Shown one piece after another: positions 1-6,494 of a DNA stretch of 12,406 nucleotides (its first letter is position 1; each line of letters begins with the position of its first letter). The stretch spans positions 1-12,406 of the forward strand of contig JAIWNN010000145.1 of the NCBI GenBank assembly GCA_020216805.1, written 5' to 3'. Origin of the DNA: Desulfarculus sp. (lineage in GTDB: Bacteria > Desulfobacterota > Desulfarculia > Desulfarculales > Desulfarculaceae). A model generated the notes under the pieces. It saw nothing but the letters and a program-made list of their open reading frames with translations, did no database searches and was not told the origin of the DNA. The position numbers and the translations under genes were made by a program.

Positions 1-120
1 GACTGGAGTTCGCGGCTTCGGGCGGCGCGAACGGGAAGGCGCGGCGCGGCGCTGGGCGGCGTCGCTGGGGCGGCCCTGGCGGGGGGCGGCCGGTTTCTTG
101 GCGGGGGGTGCTTTGGCCAC
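1..120 (-). CDS. Partial 5' end of an unidentified Ala/Pro/Lys/Arg-rich protein
   Basis: Reading leftward from a GTG at 120-118, 40 codons stay open to the window edge and begin V-A-K-A-P-P-A-K-K-P-A-A-P-R. The composition (Ala, Pro, Lys, Arg, Gln) looks like a disordered basic N-terminal tail such as precedes many nucleic-acid-binding or envelope proteins, but no domain is visible, so no function is given. No Shine-Dalgarno sequence precedes the GTG. A TATATT box on the same strand (133-128) ends 7 nt before it, which would fit a leaderless start. An in-frame TAG near 200 limits the 5' extension. The opposite strand of this stretch gives Gly/Arg-rich noise. It would be divergent from the tRNA gene. 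The start codon is uncertain. Confidence 0.35.
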   Translation of the reverse strand, partial: MAKAPPAKKPAAPRQGRPSDAAQRRAAPSRSRRPKPRTPV

Positions 121-161
121 GAAGGTGAATATACCAGAGCCGGCCGGCGGTGGGCAGGCGG

Positions 162-190
162 TGGACAAGGCCCGACCGGTGTGGTAGAAA
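162..190 (+). promoter_or_regulatory. Sigma-70 type promoter of the tRNA-Arg gene
   Basis: TGGACA at 162-167 matches the -35 consensus at 5 of 6 positions. It is separated by exactly 17 bp from TAGAAA at 185-190 (4 of 6), which is preceded by TGG, an extended -10 element. The expected transcript start near 197 lies about 11 nt before the tRNA 5' end, leaving a short leader for RNase P. Found by eye only. Confidence 0.55.
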
Positions 191-207
191 TCGCGCTAGT
201 CCGACAC

Positions 208-284
<77 letters not shown>

Positions 285-295
285 CCGAAAAGACC

Positions 296-323
296 AGAGG
301 CTGGACCACCGGGTCCAGCCTCT
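296..323. terminator. Hairpin terminator between the tRNA gene and the transporter gene
   Basis: A perfect 12-bp inverted repeat (296-307 with 312-323) closes on a 4-nt ACCG loop, 11 nt after the tRNA CCA end. Read on the minus strand the stem is followed by GGTCTTTTCGG, giving a short U run, so it can also stop transcription of the convergent transporter gene, whose stop codon is 36 bp away. On the plus strand the U tract is weak (TCTT). A bidirectional terminator is the simplest reading. Confidence 0.75.
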
Positions 324-358
324 TGGCGTTGGCGCCGCGGTTCGGCCCCGGCCCGGGT

Positions 359-1345
359 TCAGCCCGCCATTGCCACCGCCGCCTCCTTGGGTCCGAAGAG
401 GCGGTCGGTCAGTCGGACATACCAGGCCGCCGACTGCACCTGGATGATGTAGGCCAGGGCGATGACCAGGGCGGCGCTGGCTCCCTGCTCGCCAAAGGCG
501 TTGAGAGCGATGGCCAGGGCGATGGAGAGGTTGCGCATCACGGTGCCGTAGACCAGGGCGATGGCGTCCCCGCGCGGGAGGAACATCCGGCCCATGACGG
601 TGCTGATGGCGTAGTTGACGGCGTAAATCAGCACCAGCGGGATCATGATCTCCAGGAGCACCTCCGGGGCGGCGGCGATGGAGCGGGCCTTGAGGGCCAT
701 GGCCACGAAGACGACGCCCAGCACCCCCAGGGTGGCCAGGGCCGGGAAGCGGGGCGCGAAGCGGTCCCGGAAGACGGCCGCGCCGAAGCGCTGCGTCAGG
801 AGCCGCTGGGTGAGGAAGCCCAGGGCCATGGGCAGGAAGACGATCAGGGCGATCTGCTGAACCACCCGCGCGAAATCGATGGCGATCGAGGCTCCCAGCA
901 GTTGTTGGACATAGAAGGGGGTGGCCAGGGAGCCGATGACCAGCCCCAACACCGTCATCTTGACCGCCGCCGCCAGGTTGCCGCCGGCGAAGCCGGTCCA
1001 GGAGATGGTCATGCCGCTGGTGGGCACCAGCCCTGCCAGGAGCAGGCCCAGGGCCAGGTGGGGCTGGTCGGCGAAAAAGACCAGCCCCACCGCATGGCAC
1101 ATGAACGGCACGAAGGCGAAGTTAAGCAGTTGGGTCAGCACCTGGGCCTTGGCGTCGCCGCCCTGGAACACCTCGCGGACCTTCAACGTCACCATCATCG
1201 GGTAGACCATCAGGAAGGTGAAGGGGACGATCAGGGCCTTGAGCCAGCCGGTCTGGAACCAGAGGCCGTAGACCAGGCCCAGGGTCATGGCGGCGGGGAT
1301 GGCCGAAACCAGGTTTTTCGAAACAGCGCCCAGCAGCTTCCACAT
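359..1345 (-). CDS. SBF-fold membrane transporter (bile acid:sodium symporter / ACR3-like)
   Basis: A 328-residue, strongly hydrophobic protein with about nine or ten membrane segments, the usual size for the BASS/ACR3 superfamily of secondary transporters. The family is suggested by the segment layout and by sequences such as FLMVYPMMVTLKVREVF (about 44-60) and GLVPTSGMTISW (105-116). The latter sits where ACR3 arsenite exporters carry an ARCIAMV-type motif with an essential Cys. Here there is no Cys in that place, so arsenite export is not supported and the substrate (an organic or inorganic anion) is unknown. The ATG at 1345 is chosen because a full AAGGAGG (1360-1354) sits 8 nt upstream; the frame is open 30 codons further but has no ribosome site there. 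It is a single-gene unit with a long AT-rich control region carrying sigma-54 promoter features, so expression is probably conditional. Confidence 0.85.
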   Translation of the reverse strand: MWKLLGAVSKNLVSAIPAAMTLGLVYGLWFQTGWLKALIVPFTFLMVYPMMVTLKVREVFQGGDAKAQVLTQLLNFAFVPFMCHAVGLVFFADQPHLALGLLLAGLVPTSGMTISWTGFAGGNLAAAVKMTVLGLVIGSLATPFYVQQLLGASIAIDFARVVQQIALIVFLPMALGFLTQRLLTQRFGAAVFRDRFAPRFPALATLGVLGVVFVAMALKARSIAAAPEVLLEIMIPLVLIYAVNYAISTVMGRMFLPRGDAIALVYGTVMRNLSIALAIALNAFGEQGASAALVIALAYIIQVQSAAWYVRLTDRLFGPKEAAVAMAG

Positions 1346-1434
1346 TTTCGTTTCCTCCTTTTGATGCGGACGGTTCGTCGGGGCGCGGGGCGGTTCCCCC
1401 GGTCTTCCGGCCCGCCGCTTTGGACAGGCAAACA

Positions 1435-1450
1435 TGCAAGGCGGCTGCCA
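1435..1450 (-). promoter_or_regulatory. Sigma-54 (-24/-12) promoter of the transporter gene
   Basis: On the minus strand the 16-mer TGGCAGCCGCCTTGCA matches the sigma-54 consensus TGGCACG-N4-TTGCA at every conserved position except the two after TGGCA. The invariant GG and GC doublets have the correct spacing. The transcript would start near 1424, giving an untranslated leader of about 80 nt before the ATG at 1345. An IHF-like site and phased repeats lie upstream at the distances usual for this promoter class. No sigma-70 pair of comparable quality was found in the same gap. Confidence 0.6.
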
Positions 1451-1465
1451 AGGGGCCGCCCAAGA

Positions 1466-1478
1466 TAATATATTGAAA
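1466..1478 (-). promoter_or_regulatory. IHF-like binding site between activator repeats and promoter
   Basis: TTTCAATATATTA on the minus strand matches the IHF consensus WATCAANNNNTTR with one mismatch (T for A at position 2). It lies about 42-54 bp upstream of the predicted transcript start, between the -24/-12 element and the upstream repeats, the normal place for the DNA bend that lets a sigma-54 activator reach the polymerase. It sits in an AT-rich island within GC-rich DNA, so chance matches are more likely here than elsewhere. Confidence 0.4.
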
Positions 1479-1525
1479 TCGAAAGTAATTTTGTGTGTGG
1501 AGAGGAGTGGGGGCGCCGTTTGCTA

Positions 1526-1559
1526 CTTAACAAGTTAAGGCGTGTTAAAAATAGTTAAG
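1526..1559. promoter_or_regulatory. Four phased GTTAA(G/A) boxes, likely activator sites
   Basis: CTTAAC (1526-1531) and GTTAAG (1534-1539) form a perfect palindrome with a 2-bp centre. GTTAAA (1544-1549) and GTTAAG (1554-1559) follow at exact 10-bp steps, so three direct copies lie on one face of the helix. The array is about 100-135 bp upstream of the predicted sigma-54 start site, the usual range for enhancer-binding proteins. The cognate protein is not in the window. Confidence 0.45.
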
Positions 1560-1579
1560 ATTGGTTTTAGGAAGAGGGA

Positions 1580-1652
1580 CGGGGATAAACCCCGCCCCTG
1601 CGACATCATGACAACATCGGTATGTTCTTCGCAGGAGCGGGGTTTATCCCCG
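1580..1652. repeat. REPIN-like inverted pair of REP palindromes
   Basis: Two 24-bp arms (1580-1603 and 1629-1652) are reverse complements with a single mismatch. Each arm contains its own short GGGG..CCCC palindrome, and a 5-bp AACAT/ATGTT stem (1613-1617, 1622-1626) lies between them, so the whole unit folds into one long hairpin. The core GCGGGG-TTTAT-CCCCGC recurs, slightly changed, at 7730-7752. Paired REP sequences of this design are typically mobilised in trans by RAYT transposases; none is present here. It lies about 100 bp after the icmF stop and may also slow or stop that transcript. Short ORFs across it are not genes. Confidence 0.7.
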
Positions 1653-1754
1653 CCCGTCTTGGCATTTTCCGCACGAGGCCCCTACGGGAGCGGGCGAGGT
1701 CCGGACGGAGGCTATGCCTAACCCGACCCGTATGTGCCCGTCGCGGCACGCGAC
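1653..1754. other. Non-coding tail after icmF with a small stop-proximal hairpin
   Basis: This completes the 409-bp gap between the transporter start and the icmF stop. Directly after the icmF stop codon a perfect 6-bp stem with a 3-nt loop (GTCGCG-GCA-CGCGAC, 1740-1754) can form; it lacks a U run, so it may protect the mRNA end rather than terminate. No credible ORF or RNA gene is seen. The stretch may belong to the same dispersed repeat family as the neighbouring palindrome pair, which cannot be tested from one copy. Confidence 0.35.
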
Positions 1755-4700
1755 CTACATCCCTCTTCGATATTGCCCCCCCACCGCGTAGAGCGCGCGG
1801 GTGATCTGGCCCAGGGAGCAGACCCGCACCGTGTCCATCAGCTCGGCGAAGACGTTGCCGCCGCCCAGCGCCACCTGTTGCAGGCGCTCCAGGGCGGCGG
1901 GGGCCTCTTGGGCGTGGGCGGCTTGGAATTGGGCCAACCGCTTGAGCTGGCTCTGCTTTTCCTCCTCGCTGGCCCGGGCCAGCTCCACCTTGCAGAACAG
2001 GTTCTGGTCGGCGTGGGGGTTGAGGAAGGTGTTGACCCCCACGATGGGCAGCTCGCCGGTGTGCTTCAGGGTCTCGTAGTAGAGCGACTCCTCCTGGATC
2101 TTGCTGCGCTGATAGCCGGTCTCCATGGCCCCCAGCACCCCGCCGCGGGCGGTGAGGCGCTGGAACTCCATCAGGACGGCCTCCTCCACCAGGTCGGTCA
2201 GCTCGTTGACGATGAAGGCTCCCTGCAGGGGGTTCTGGTTCTTGGCCAGGCCCCACTCGCGGTTGATGATCAGCTGGATGGCCAGGGCGCGGCGCACGCT
2301 TTCCTCGGTGGGGGTGGTGATGGCCTCGTCGTAGGCGTTGGTGTGCAGGCTGTTGCAGTTGTCGTAGACCGCGCAGAGGGCCTGGAGGGTGGTGCGGATG
2401 TCGTTGAACTGGATCTCCTGGCTGTGCAGGGAGCGGCCCGAGGTTTGGATGTGGTACTTGAGCATCTGGCTGCGGGGGCCGGCCTTGTAGAGCTGGCGCA
2501 TGGCGATGGCCCATATGCGCCGGGCCACCCGGCCGATGACGGTGTATTCGGGGTCCATGCCGTTGCTGAAGAAGAAGCTCAGGTTGGGGGCGAAGGCGTC
2601 GATGGGCATGCCCCGGCTGAGGTAGTACTCCACGTAGGTGAAGCCGTTGGCCAGGGTGAAGGCCAATTGGCTGATGGGGTTGGCCCCGGCCTCGGCGATG
2701 TGGTAGCCGCTGATGGAGACGCTGTAGAAGTTGCGCACGTCGTGGTCGATGAAGAACTGCTGGATGTCGCCCATCAGGCGCAGGGCGAAATCCACGCTGA
2801 AGATGCAGGTGTTCTGGCCCTGGTCTTCCTTGAGGATGTCGGCCTGGACGGTGCCGCGCACGTTTTTGAGCACCATGGCCCGGATGCGGGCCCGCTCCTC
2901 GGCCGAGGGCGGGCGCTGGTTTTCTTGCTCGAAGGCCGCCACCTGCTGGTCGATGGCGGTGTTGAAGAAAAAGGCCAGCATGATTGGGGCCGGGCCGTTG
3001 ATGGTCATGCTGACGCTGGTGTTGGGGCTCATCAGGTCGAAGCCGTCGTAGAGGACCTTCATGTCCTCCAGGGTGCAGATGCTGACCCCGGAGTTACCCA
3101 CCTTGCCGTAGATGTCCGGTCTCTCCTCCGGGTCCCAGCCGTAGAGGGTGACCGAGTCGAAGGCGGTGGAGAGCCGGGCCGCCTTGGCCTCGCCGGAGAG
3201 GAGCTTGAAGCGGCGGTTGGTGCGGAAGGCGTCGCCCTCGCCGGCGAACATCCGGGTGGGGTCCTCGTCCACCCGCTTGAAGGGGAAGACTCCGGCGGTG
3301 TAGGGGAACTGGCCGGGCAGGTTCTCGCTCCGCTGCCAGGCGTAGATCTCGGCCGGGTCCTCCCACCGGGGCAGGCAGACCTTGGGGATGGGGTTGCCGG
3401 AGAGGCTGCGGGTGGTCAGCGGCACCCGGAACTCGCGCTCGCGCACCTGGTAGACGTATTCCTCGCCGGCGTAGGCCTTTCGCATCAGCGGCCACTCGGC
3501 CAGCAGGCGGTGGGTCTCGTTGGTGAAGGACTCCTCCAGGCGGTGGACCTCGGCCCGCATCCGATCCAGGGCCTGCCTCAGCCCGGCGTCGCCCCGCCAG
3601 GCCTCGGCCAGGGCGTCGTGGGTGTTCTTCATCTGCCAGACCCGGCGGATGAGCGCCGCCTGTTCCCGGGTCTCCTGGTGGTAGGCGGCGATGGTCTCGG
3701 CGATCTCGGCCAGGTAGCGGCTGCGCTCGGCCGGCACGATGATGGTCTTGTCCTCGGAATAGCGAAGCGCCGGCCGGGGCCGGGAGCTGGTCAGCCGCAG
3801 GCCGGTCTTCTCGGCGATGGTGTCCAGGAGCGCCAGGTAGAGGGCCGTGGTGCCTTGGTCGTTGAACTTGCTGGCGATGGTGCCGTAGACCGGCATTTCC
3901 TCCGGCGCGGCGTGCCAGGCCCCCCGGTTGCGCTGCATCTGCTTGCGCACGTCGCGCAGGGCGTCATCCGCCCCCCGGCGGTCGAATTTGTTGATGGCCA
4001 CCAGGTCGGCGAAGTCCAGCATGTCGATCTTCTCCAGCTGGCTGGCCGCGCCGAAGTCGCTGGTCATCACGTAGAGGCTGACGTCAACGTAGTCCACCAC
4101 CGCCGCGTCGCCCTGGCCGATGCCGGCCGTCTCCACCACGATCAGGTCGTAGCCCGCCGCCCGGGCCACCGCGATGGCGTCGTCCAGGCCCTTGCTGACC
4201 TCCATGCCGCTGTTGCGGGTGGCCAGGGAGCGCAGGTACAGGCGCGGACTGGCCAGGCTGTTCATGCGGATGCGGTCGCCCAGAAGCGCCCCGCCGCTTT
4301 TGCGGCGGGTGGGGTCCACGCTCAGCACCGCCACCCGCAGCTCCGGGAAGTCGGCCACCAGGCGCAACAAGAGCTCGTCGGTCAGCGAGGACTTGCCCGC
4401 TCCGCCGGTGCCGGTGATGCCCACCACCGGCATCACCTTGTCCGGCCGCCGGGCGGCGAGCGCCTTGCGCCAGGCGGCCAGGTCCCCGCCCTGGCCCAGG
4501 GCCGCCCGCTCCACCCAGGTGATGACCCGGGCCACCACCTCCGGCCGCTCCGGGGACAGTTCGCCCACCAGGGAGAGGTCCTCGTCCTCGCCGCCCTGGG
4601 GGTGGTCGATGGAGCGCACCAGGTGGTTGATGATCCCCTGCAGGCCCATCCGGCGGCCCTCCTCCGGGCCGTAGATCTTGGCCACCCCGTAGGCCTCCAG

Positions 4701-5033
4701 CTCCCGGGCCTCCTCGGGCACGATCACCCCGCCCCCGCCGCCAAAGACCTGGATGTGACCGCAACGGCGTTGGCGCAGCAACTCCACCGTGTACTTGAAG
4801 AACTCCATGTGCCCGCCCTGGTAGCAGGACAGGCAGATGGCCTGGGCGTCCTCCTGGATCGCCGCCTCCACCACCTCGGCCACCGCCCGGTTGTGCCCCA
4901 GATGGATCACCTCCACCCCGGTGGCCTGCAGGATGCGCCGGATGATGTTGATCGCCGCGTCGTGACCGTCGAACAAACTGGCCGCCGTCACGCAGCGCAC
5001 CGGATTCACCGGTTGATAAGGCTCGGTCTCCAT
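1755..5033 (-). CDS. icmF: Fused isobutyryl-CoA mutase IcmF (cobalamin domain, G-protein chaperone, mutase)
   Basis: This 1092-residue protein has the IcmF order and length. Residues 1-~140 form the B12-binding domain with FDGHDAAINI (H24 as cobalt ligand). A MeaB-like GTPase follows, with Walker A GTGGAGKSS (208-216, K214) and NKFD (348-351). The mutase barrel runs from about 540 to the end. F583 (in GVFPF) and Q740 (in GQNTCIF) match the Phe/Gln pair of isobutyryl-CoA mutases, where methylmalonyl-CoA mutase has Tyr/Arg. The enzyme interconverts isobutyryl-CoA and n-butyryl-CoA with adenosylcobalamin in the cytoplasm, linking valine or branched-chain acid and butyrate metabolism; the GTPase part loads and protects the cofactor. 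Of two ATGs (5039, 5033) the second is chosen because a GGGGGA ribosome site sits 7 nt before it but touches the first. It is the last gene of a unit with a TetR regulator. Confidence 0.95.
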   Translation of the reverse strand: METEPYQPVNPVRCVTAASLFDGHDAAINIIRRILQATGVEVIHLGHNRAVAEVVEAAIQEDAQAICLSCYQGGHMEFFKYTVELLRQRRCGHIQVFGGGGGVIVPEEARELEAYGVAKIYGPEEGRRMGLQGIINHLVRSIDHPQGGEDEDLSLVGELSPERPEVVARVITWVERAALGQGGDLAAWRKALAARRPDKVMPVVGITGTGGAGKSSLTDELLLRLVADFPELRVAVLSVDPTRRKSGGALLGDRIRMNSLASPRLYLRSLATRNSGMEVSKGLDDAIAVARAAGYDLIVVETAGIGQGDAAVVDYVDVSLYVMTSDFGAASQLEKIDMLDFADLVAINKFDRRGADDALRDVRKQMQRNRGAWHAAPEEMPVYGTIASKFNDQGTTALYLALLDTIAEKTGLRLTSSRPRPALRYSEDKTIIVPAERSRYLAEIAETIAAYHQETREQAALIRRVWQMKNTHDALAEAWRGDAGLRQALDRMRAEVHRLEESFTNETHRLLAEWPLMRKAYAGEEYVYQVREREFRVPLTTRSLSGNPIPKVCLPRWEDPAEIYAWQRSENLPGQFPYTAGVFPFKRVDEDPTRMFAGEGDAFRTNRRFKLLSGEAKAARLSTAFDSVTLYGWDPEERPDIYGKVGNSGVSICTLEDMKVLYDGFDLMSPNTSVSMTINGPAPIMLAFFFNTAIDQQVAAFEQENQRPPSAEERARIRAMVLKNVRGTVQADILKEDQGQNTCIFSVDFALRLMGDIQQFFIDHDVRNFYSVSISGYHIAEAGANPISQLAFTLANGFTYVEYYLSRGMPIDAFAPNLSFFFSNGMDPEYTVIGRVARRIWAIAMRQLYKAGPRSQMLKYHIQTSGRSLHSQEIQFNDIRTTLQALCAVYDNCNSLHTNAYDEAITTPTEESVRRALAIQLIINREWGLAKNQNPLQGAFIVNELTDLVEEAVLMEFQRLTARGGVLGAMETGYQRSKIQEESLYYETLKHTGELPIVGVNTFLNPHADQNLFCKVELARASEEEKQSQLKRLAQFQAAHAQEAPAALERLQQVALGGGNVFAELMDTVRVCSLGQITRALYAVGGQYRRGM

Positions 5034-5061
5034 GATCATTCCCCCTTGGGATGGGAGTTTT

Positions 5062-5099
5062 CGGGGGAACCCTTTTGGGGGCCCAAAAGGGTTCCCCCG
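5062..5099. repeat. Perfect 18-bp inverted repeat in the tetR-icmF gap
   Basis: CGGGGGAACCCTTTTGGG (5062-5079) is the exact reverse complement of 5082-5099, with only two bases between the arms. It lies in the 107-bp gap between the tetR stop and icmF, ending about 28 nt before the icmF ATG on the transcript. No U run follows on the minus strand, so it is not a plain intrinsic terminator. Possible roles are an mRNA stability or attenuation element in the icmF leader, or a dispersed intergenic palindrome. Confidence 0.7.
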
Positions 5100-5140
5100 G
5101 ACCCCCTCCTAAAAGGCCGCAAGGGTCATGGGTCAGTTAA

Positions 5141-5806
5141 CTAGCGCAACTGGCCCAGGATCAGCTCCTTCTGCAGGCCGATGTAGTCGGCCAGGGACAG
5201 GCGCGGCGACAAGGCCCAGCGCCGGAAGGTCCACATGTGGCCCAGCACCGCGATGTCGTGGGCCAACAGCCCGATCTCGGCGTGGTTCAGGGGGCGCAGG
5301 GAGTAGTCCTGCACCCCGCGCCGGATCAGGTCGGCGAACAGATCGGTCAGCCGCTGCTCGTGGGCCAGCACGAAGCGCATGGCCTCCTTGGGCAGGCTCT
5401 TGGTCTCCTGATAGATCAAAAGGATATGGTCGCTCATCTGGTCGCAGACCGTGAAGTAGACCTCCAGGGCCGCCTCCAGGGCCATGGCCCCGTGGCTGGC
5501 CTGGGGCAGCCGGGCCCGGATGCGCTCCTCCACCTCCTGGTGGATGGCCTGGCAGACCAGGTAGAGCACGTCCTCCTTGCTGACCACGTACTCGTAGAGC
5601 GTGCCGATGGAAAACCCGGCCGCCTTGGCGATCTCGCGGGTGGTGGTCTTGTGGAAGCCCTTGGCGATGAACAGCCGCACCGCCGCGTCCACGATCTGGC
5701 GGCGGCGGCGGGTCACCAGGCCGGGGTCCTTGACCTCGGTGGGGATGTCCCGGGCGGTCTCGGTCTCCGCGGCGGGGGCGGAACTGGGGCGGGGGCGTTT
5801 GTTCAT
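5141..5806 (-). CDS. TetR/AcrR-family transcriptional regulator
   Basis: 221 residues, normal for the family. A basic, Pro/Ala-rich tail (1-32) precedes the TetR helix-turn-helix at about 33-80, visible as RRQIVDAAVRLFIAKGF, then TTREIAKAAGFSIGTLYEYV with the typical recognition helix. The all-helical C-terminal part would bind ligand and form the dimer. It resembles the subgroup of TetR proteins that controls fatty-acid and acyl-CoA genes, so an acyl-CoA or related effector is inferred from the icmF partner. The ATG at 5806 overlaps the previous stop as ATGA and has GGAG 5 nt upstream, so it is translationally coupled; the open frame upstream of it lies inside the neighbouring gene. It probably represses its own operon through the palindrome at 6304-6321. 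Confidence 0.92.
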   Translation of the reverse strand: MNKRPRPSSAPAAETETARDIPTEVKDPGLVTRRRRQIVDAAVRLFIAKGFHKTTTREIAKAAGFSIGTLYEYVVSKEDVLYLVCQAIHQEVEERIRARLPQASHGAMALEAALEVYFTVCDQMSDHILLIYQETKSLPKEAMRFVLAHEQRLTDLFADLIRRGVQDYSLRPLNHAEIGLLAHDIAVLGHMWTFRRWALSPRLSLADYIGLQKELILGQLR

Positions 5807-6249
5807 GCCGGCTCCGCGTTCTGGGAGCGGGGGACCACGCTCACCTTGAGGTTCACCTTGCCGTAGCCGCCGCACTCCACCCCCAGGTCCGGGCAGTGGA
5901 CCTGGCGGGTGAAGTGAAACTGGTTGGGGTCCAGGCCCTCGCTCAGGCGCTCGTTGATCAACGCCACCGGCAGCGCCAACTGGGAGACCAGGTAGACGCA
6001 CAGGCGCTTGGGGCAGAGCTTGGCGATGAAGTTGCCGTCCACGTCCAAGATGAAGCGGTCCCCGGGCTGGTAGCCGCTGTTGCAGTGGCGGGCCTCGCTC
6101 ACCTCGGCCTGGATGGCGTAGCGGGGCGCGGCCTGGCTGAGCCGGGCGAGGTGCCGGGCGCGGGGGTCGCCGGGGGCCAGGAGGGCGGCCTCCCGGTCGC
6201 TGTAGCCCACCCGCTGGGCGTAACGGCGGATGACTTCGTCCTGGGACAT
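5803..6249 (-). CDS. Small Cys-containing protein, TIGR04076-like
   Basis: 148 residues. The second half resembles the small conserved family TIGR04076 of unknown function: a strand with HCNSGYQPGDRF (55-66), then KLCPKRLC (77-84), and VHCPDLGVECGGYGKVNLKV (117-136). Cys 56, 79, 84, 119 and 126 could bind a metal or act in redox chemistry, but this is inference. No signal peptide or membrane segment, so it should be cytoplasmic. The ATG at 6249 has GGAGGG 7 nt upstream; a longer reading from TTG at 6264 would start on that ribosome site and is rejected. It is the first gene after the promoter at 6328-6356 and overlaps tetR by ATGA, so it is co-expressed with tetR and probably icmF. Its task in that unit is unknown. 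Confidence 0.82.
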   Translation of the reverse strand: MSQDEVIRRYAQRVGYSDREAALLAPGDPRARHLARLSQAAPRYAIQAEVSEARHCNSGYQPGDRFILDVDGNFIAKLCPKRLCVYLVSQLALPVALINERLSEGLDPNQFHFTRQVHCPDLGVECGGYGKVNLKVSVVPRSQNAEPA

Positions 6250-6303
6250 GGCGTTACCCTCCAATCTGGGGATTGGTCACGGGTGCAAGCCAGGCCGATC
6301 AAG

Positions 6304-6321
6304 TGACTGAGCGCTCGCTCA
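6304..6321. promoter_or_regulatory. Palindromic operator, likely site of the TetR protein
   Basis: TGACTGAGCGCTCGCTCA is an 18-bp imperfect palindrome (7 of 9 positions symmetric) around an AGCGCT core. It resembles operators of TetR regulators of fatty-acid and acyl-CoA genes, which often read TGA-N-TGAGCGCTCA-like. It starts at the predicted transcript start of the minus-strand promoter and covers the first transcribed bases, the usual position for repression. The tetR gene is second in that transcript, which supports autoregulation. Confidence 0.6.
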
Positions 6322-6327
6322 CCAACC

Positions 6328-6356
6328 ATTGAAGCAAATGCCCCACCCAATGTCAA
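6328..6356 (-). promoter_or_regulatory. Sigma-70 type promoter of the TIGR04076-like/tetR/icmF unit
   Basis: On the minus strand a perfect TTGACA (6356-6351) is followed after 17 bp by TTCAAT (6333-6328, 4 of 6 to TATAAT). Transcription would start near 6321, about 70 nt before the first ATG, at the edge of the palindromic operator. Confidence 0.65.
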
Positions 6357-6409
6357 GGTTTTCGTGCGCGGCTTTCCGGCCCGGGAAAGGGTCTGCCGGG
6401 TCCCTCCCC

Positions 6410-6438
6410 TTGCGCTTTTCCGGCCCGGCCCCTAAAAC
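6410..6438 (+). promoter_or_regulatory. Possible weak promoter of ahbD
   Basis: TTGCGC (6410-6415) and TAAAAC (6433-6438) are 17 bp apart and face ahbD, with a start near 6445, 50 nt before the ATG. The -35 match is only 3 of 6, so this is a candidate. The rest of the 245-bp divergent gap holds two copies of a CTTTCCGGCCCGG-like word (6372-6384 and 6415-6428) of unknown meaning. Confidence 0.25.
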
Positions 6439-6494
6439 TTGAGGGGGTGGACCGCCGCCCGATCCCTGGTTTTTCTTCAGCCTCAGGAGCCGCC

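Noticed and set aside
323..1468. A 381-codon plus-strand frame across the transporter gene
   Set aside because: It is antisense to a protein with clear membrane segments and a strong ribosome site, and its Gly/Gln/His/Asp-rich translation is typical shadow sequence.
1580..1652. Possible CRISPR repeat pair
   Set aside because: The two arms are inverted, not direct, and there are only two; no array and no cas genes are visible.
1622..1804. Short plus-strand ORF (60 aa) starting inside the palindrome pair
   Set aside because: It is a translation of REP-like repeat sequence and then the antisense of the icmF 3' end; there is no ribosome site.
1734..5144. A 1136-codon open frame on the plus strand lying antisense to the whole of icmF
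   Set aside because: It mirrors icmF codon bias in GC-rich DNA; its translation is Gly/His/Val/Leu-rich low-complexity sequence without family features, while the minus strand encodes an unmistakable enzyme.
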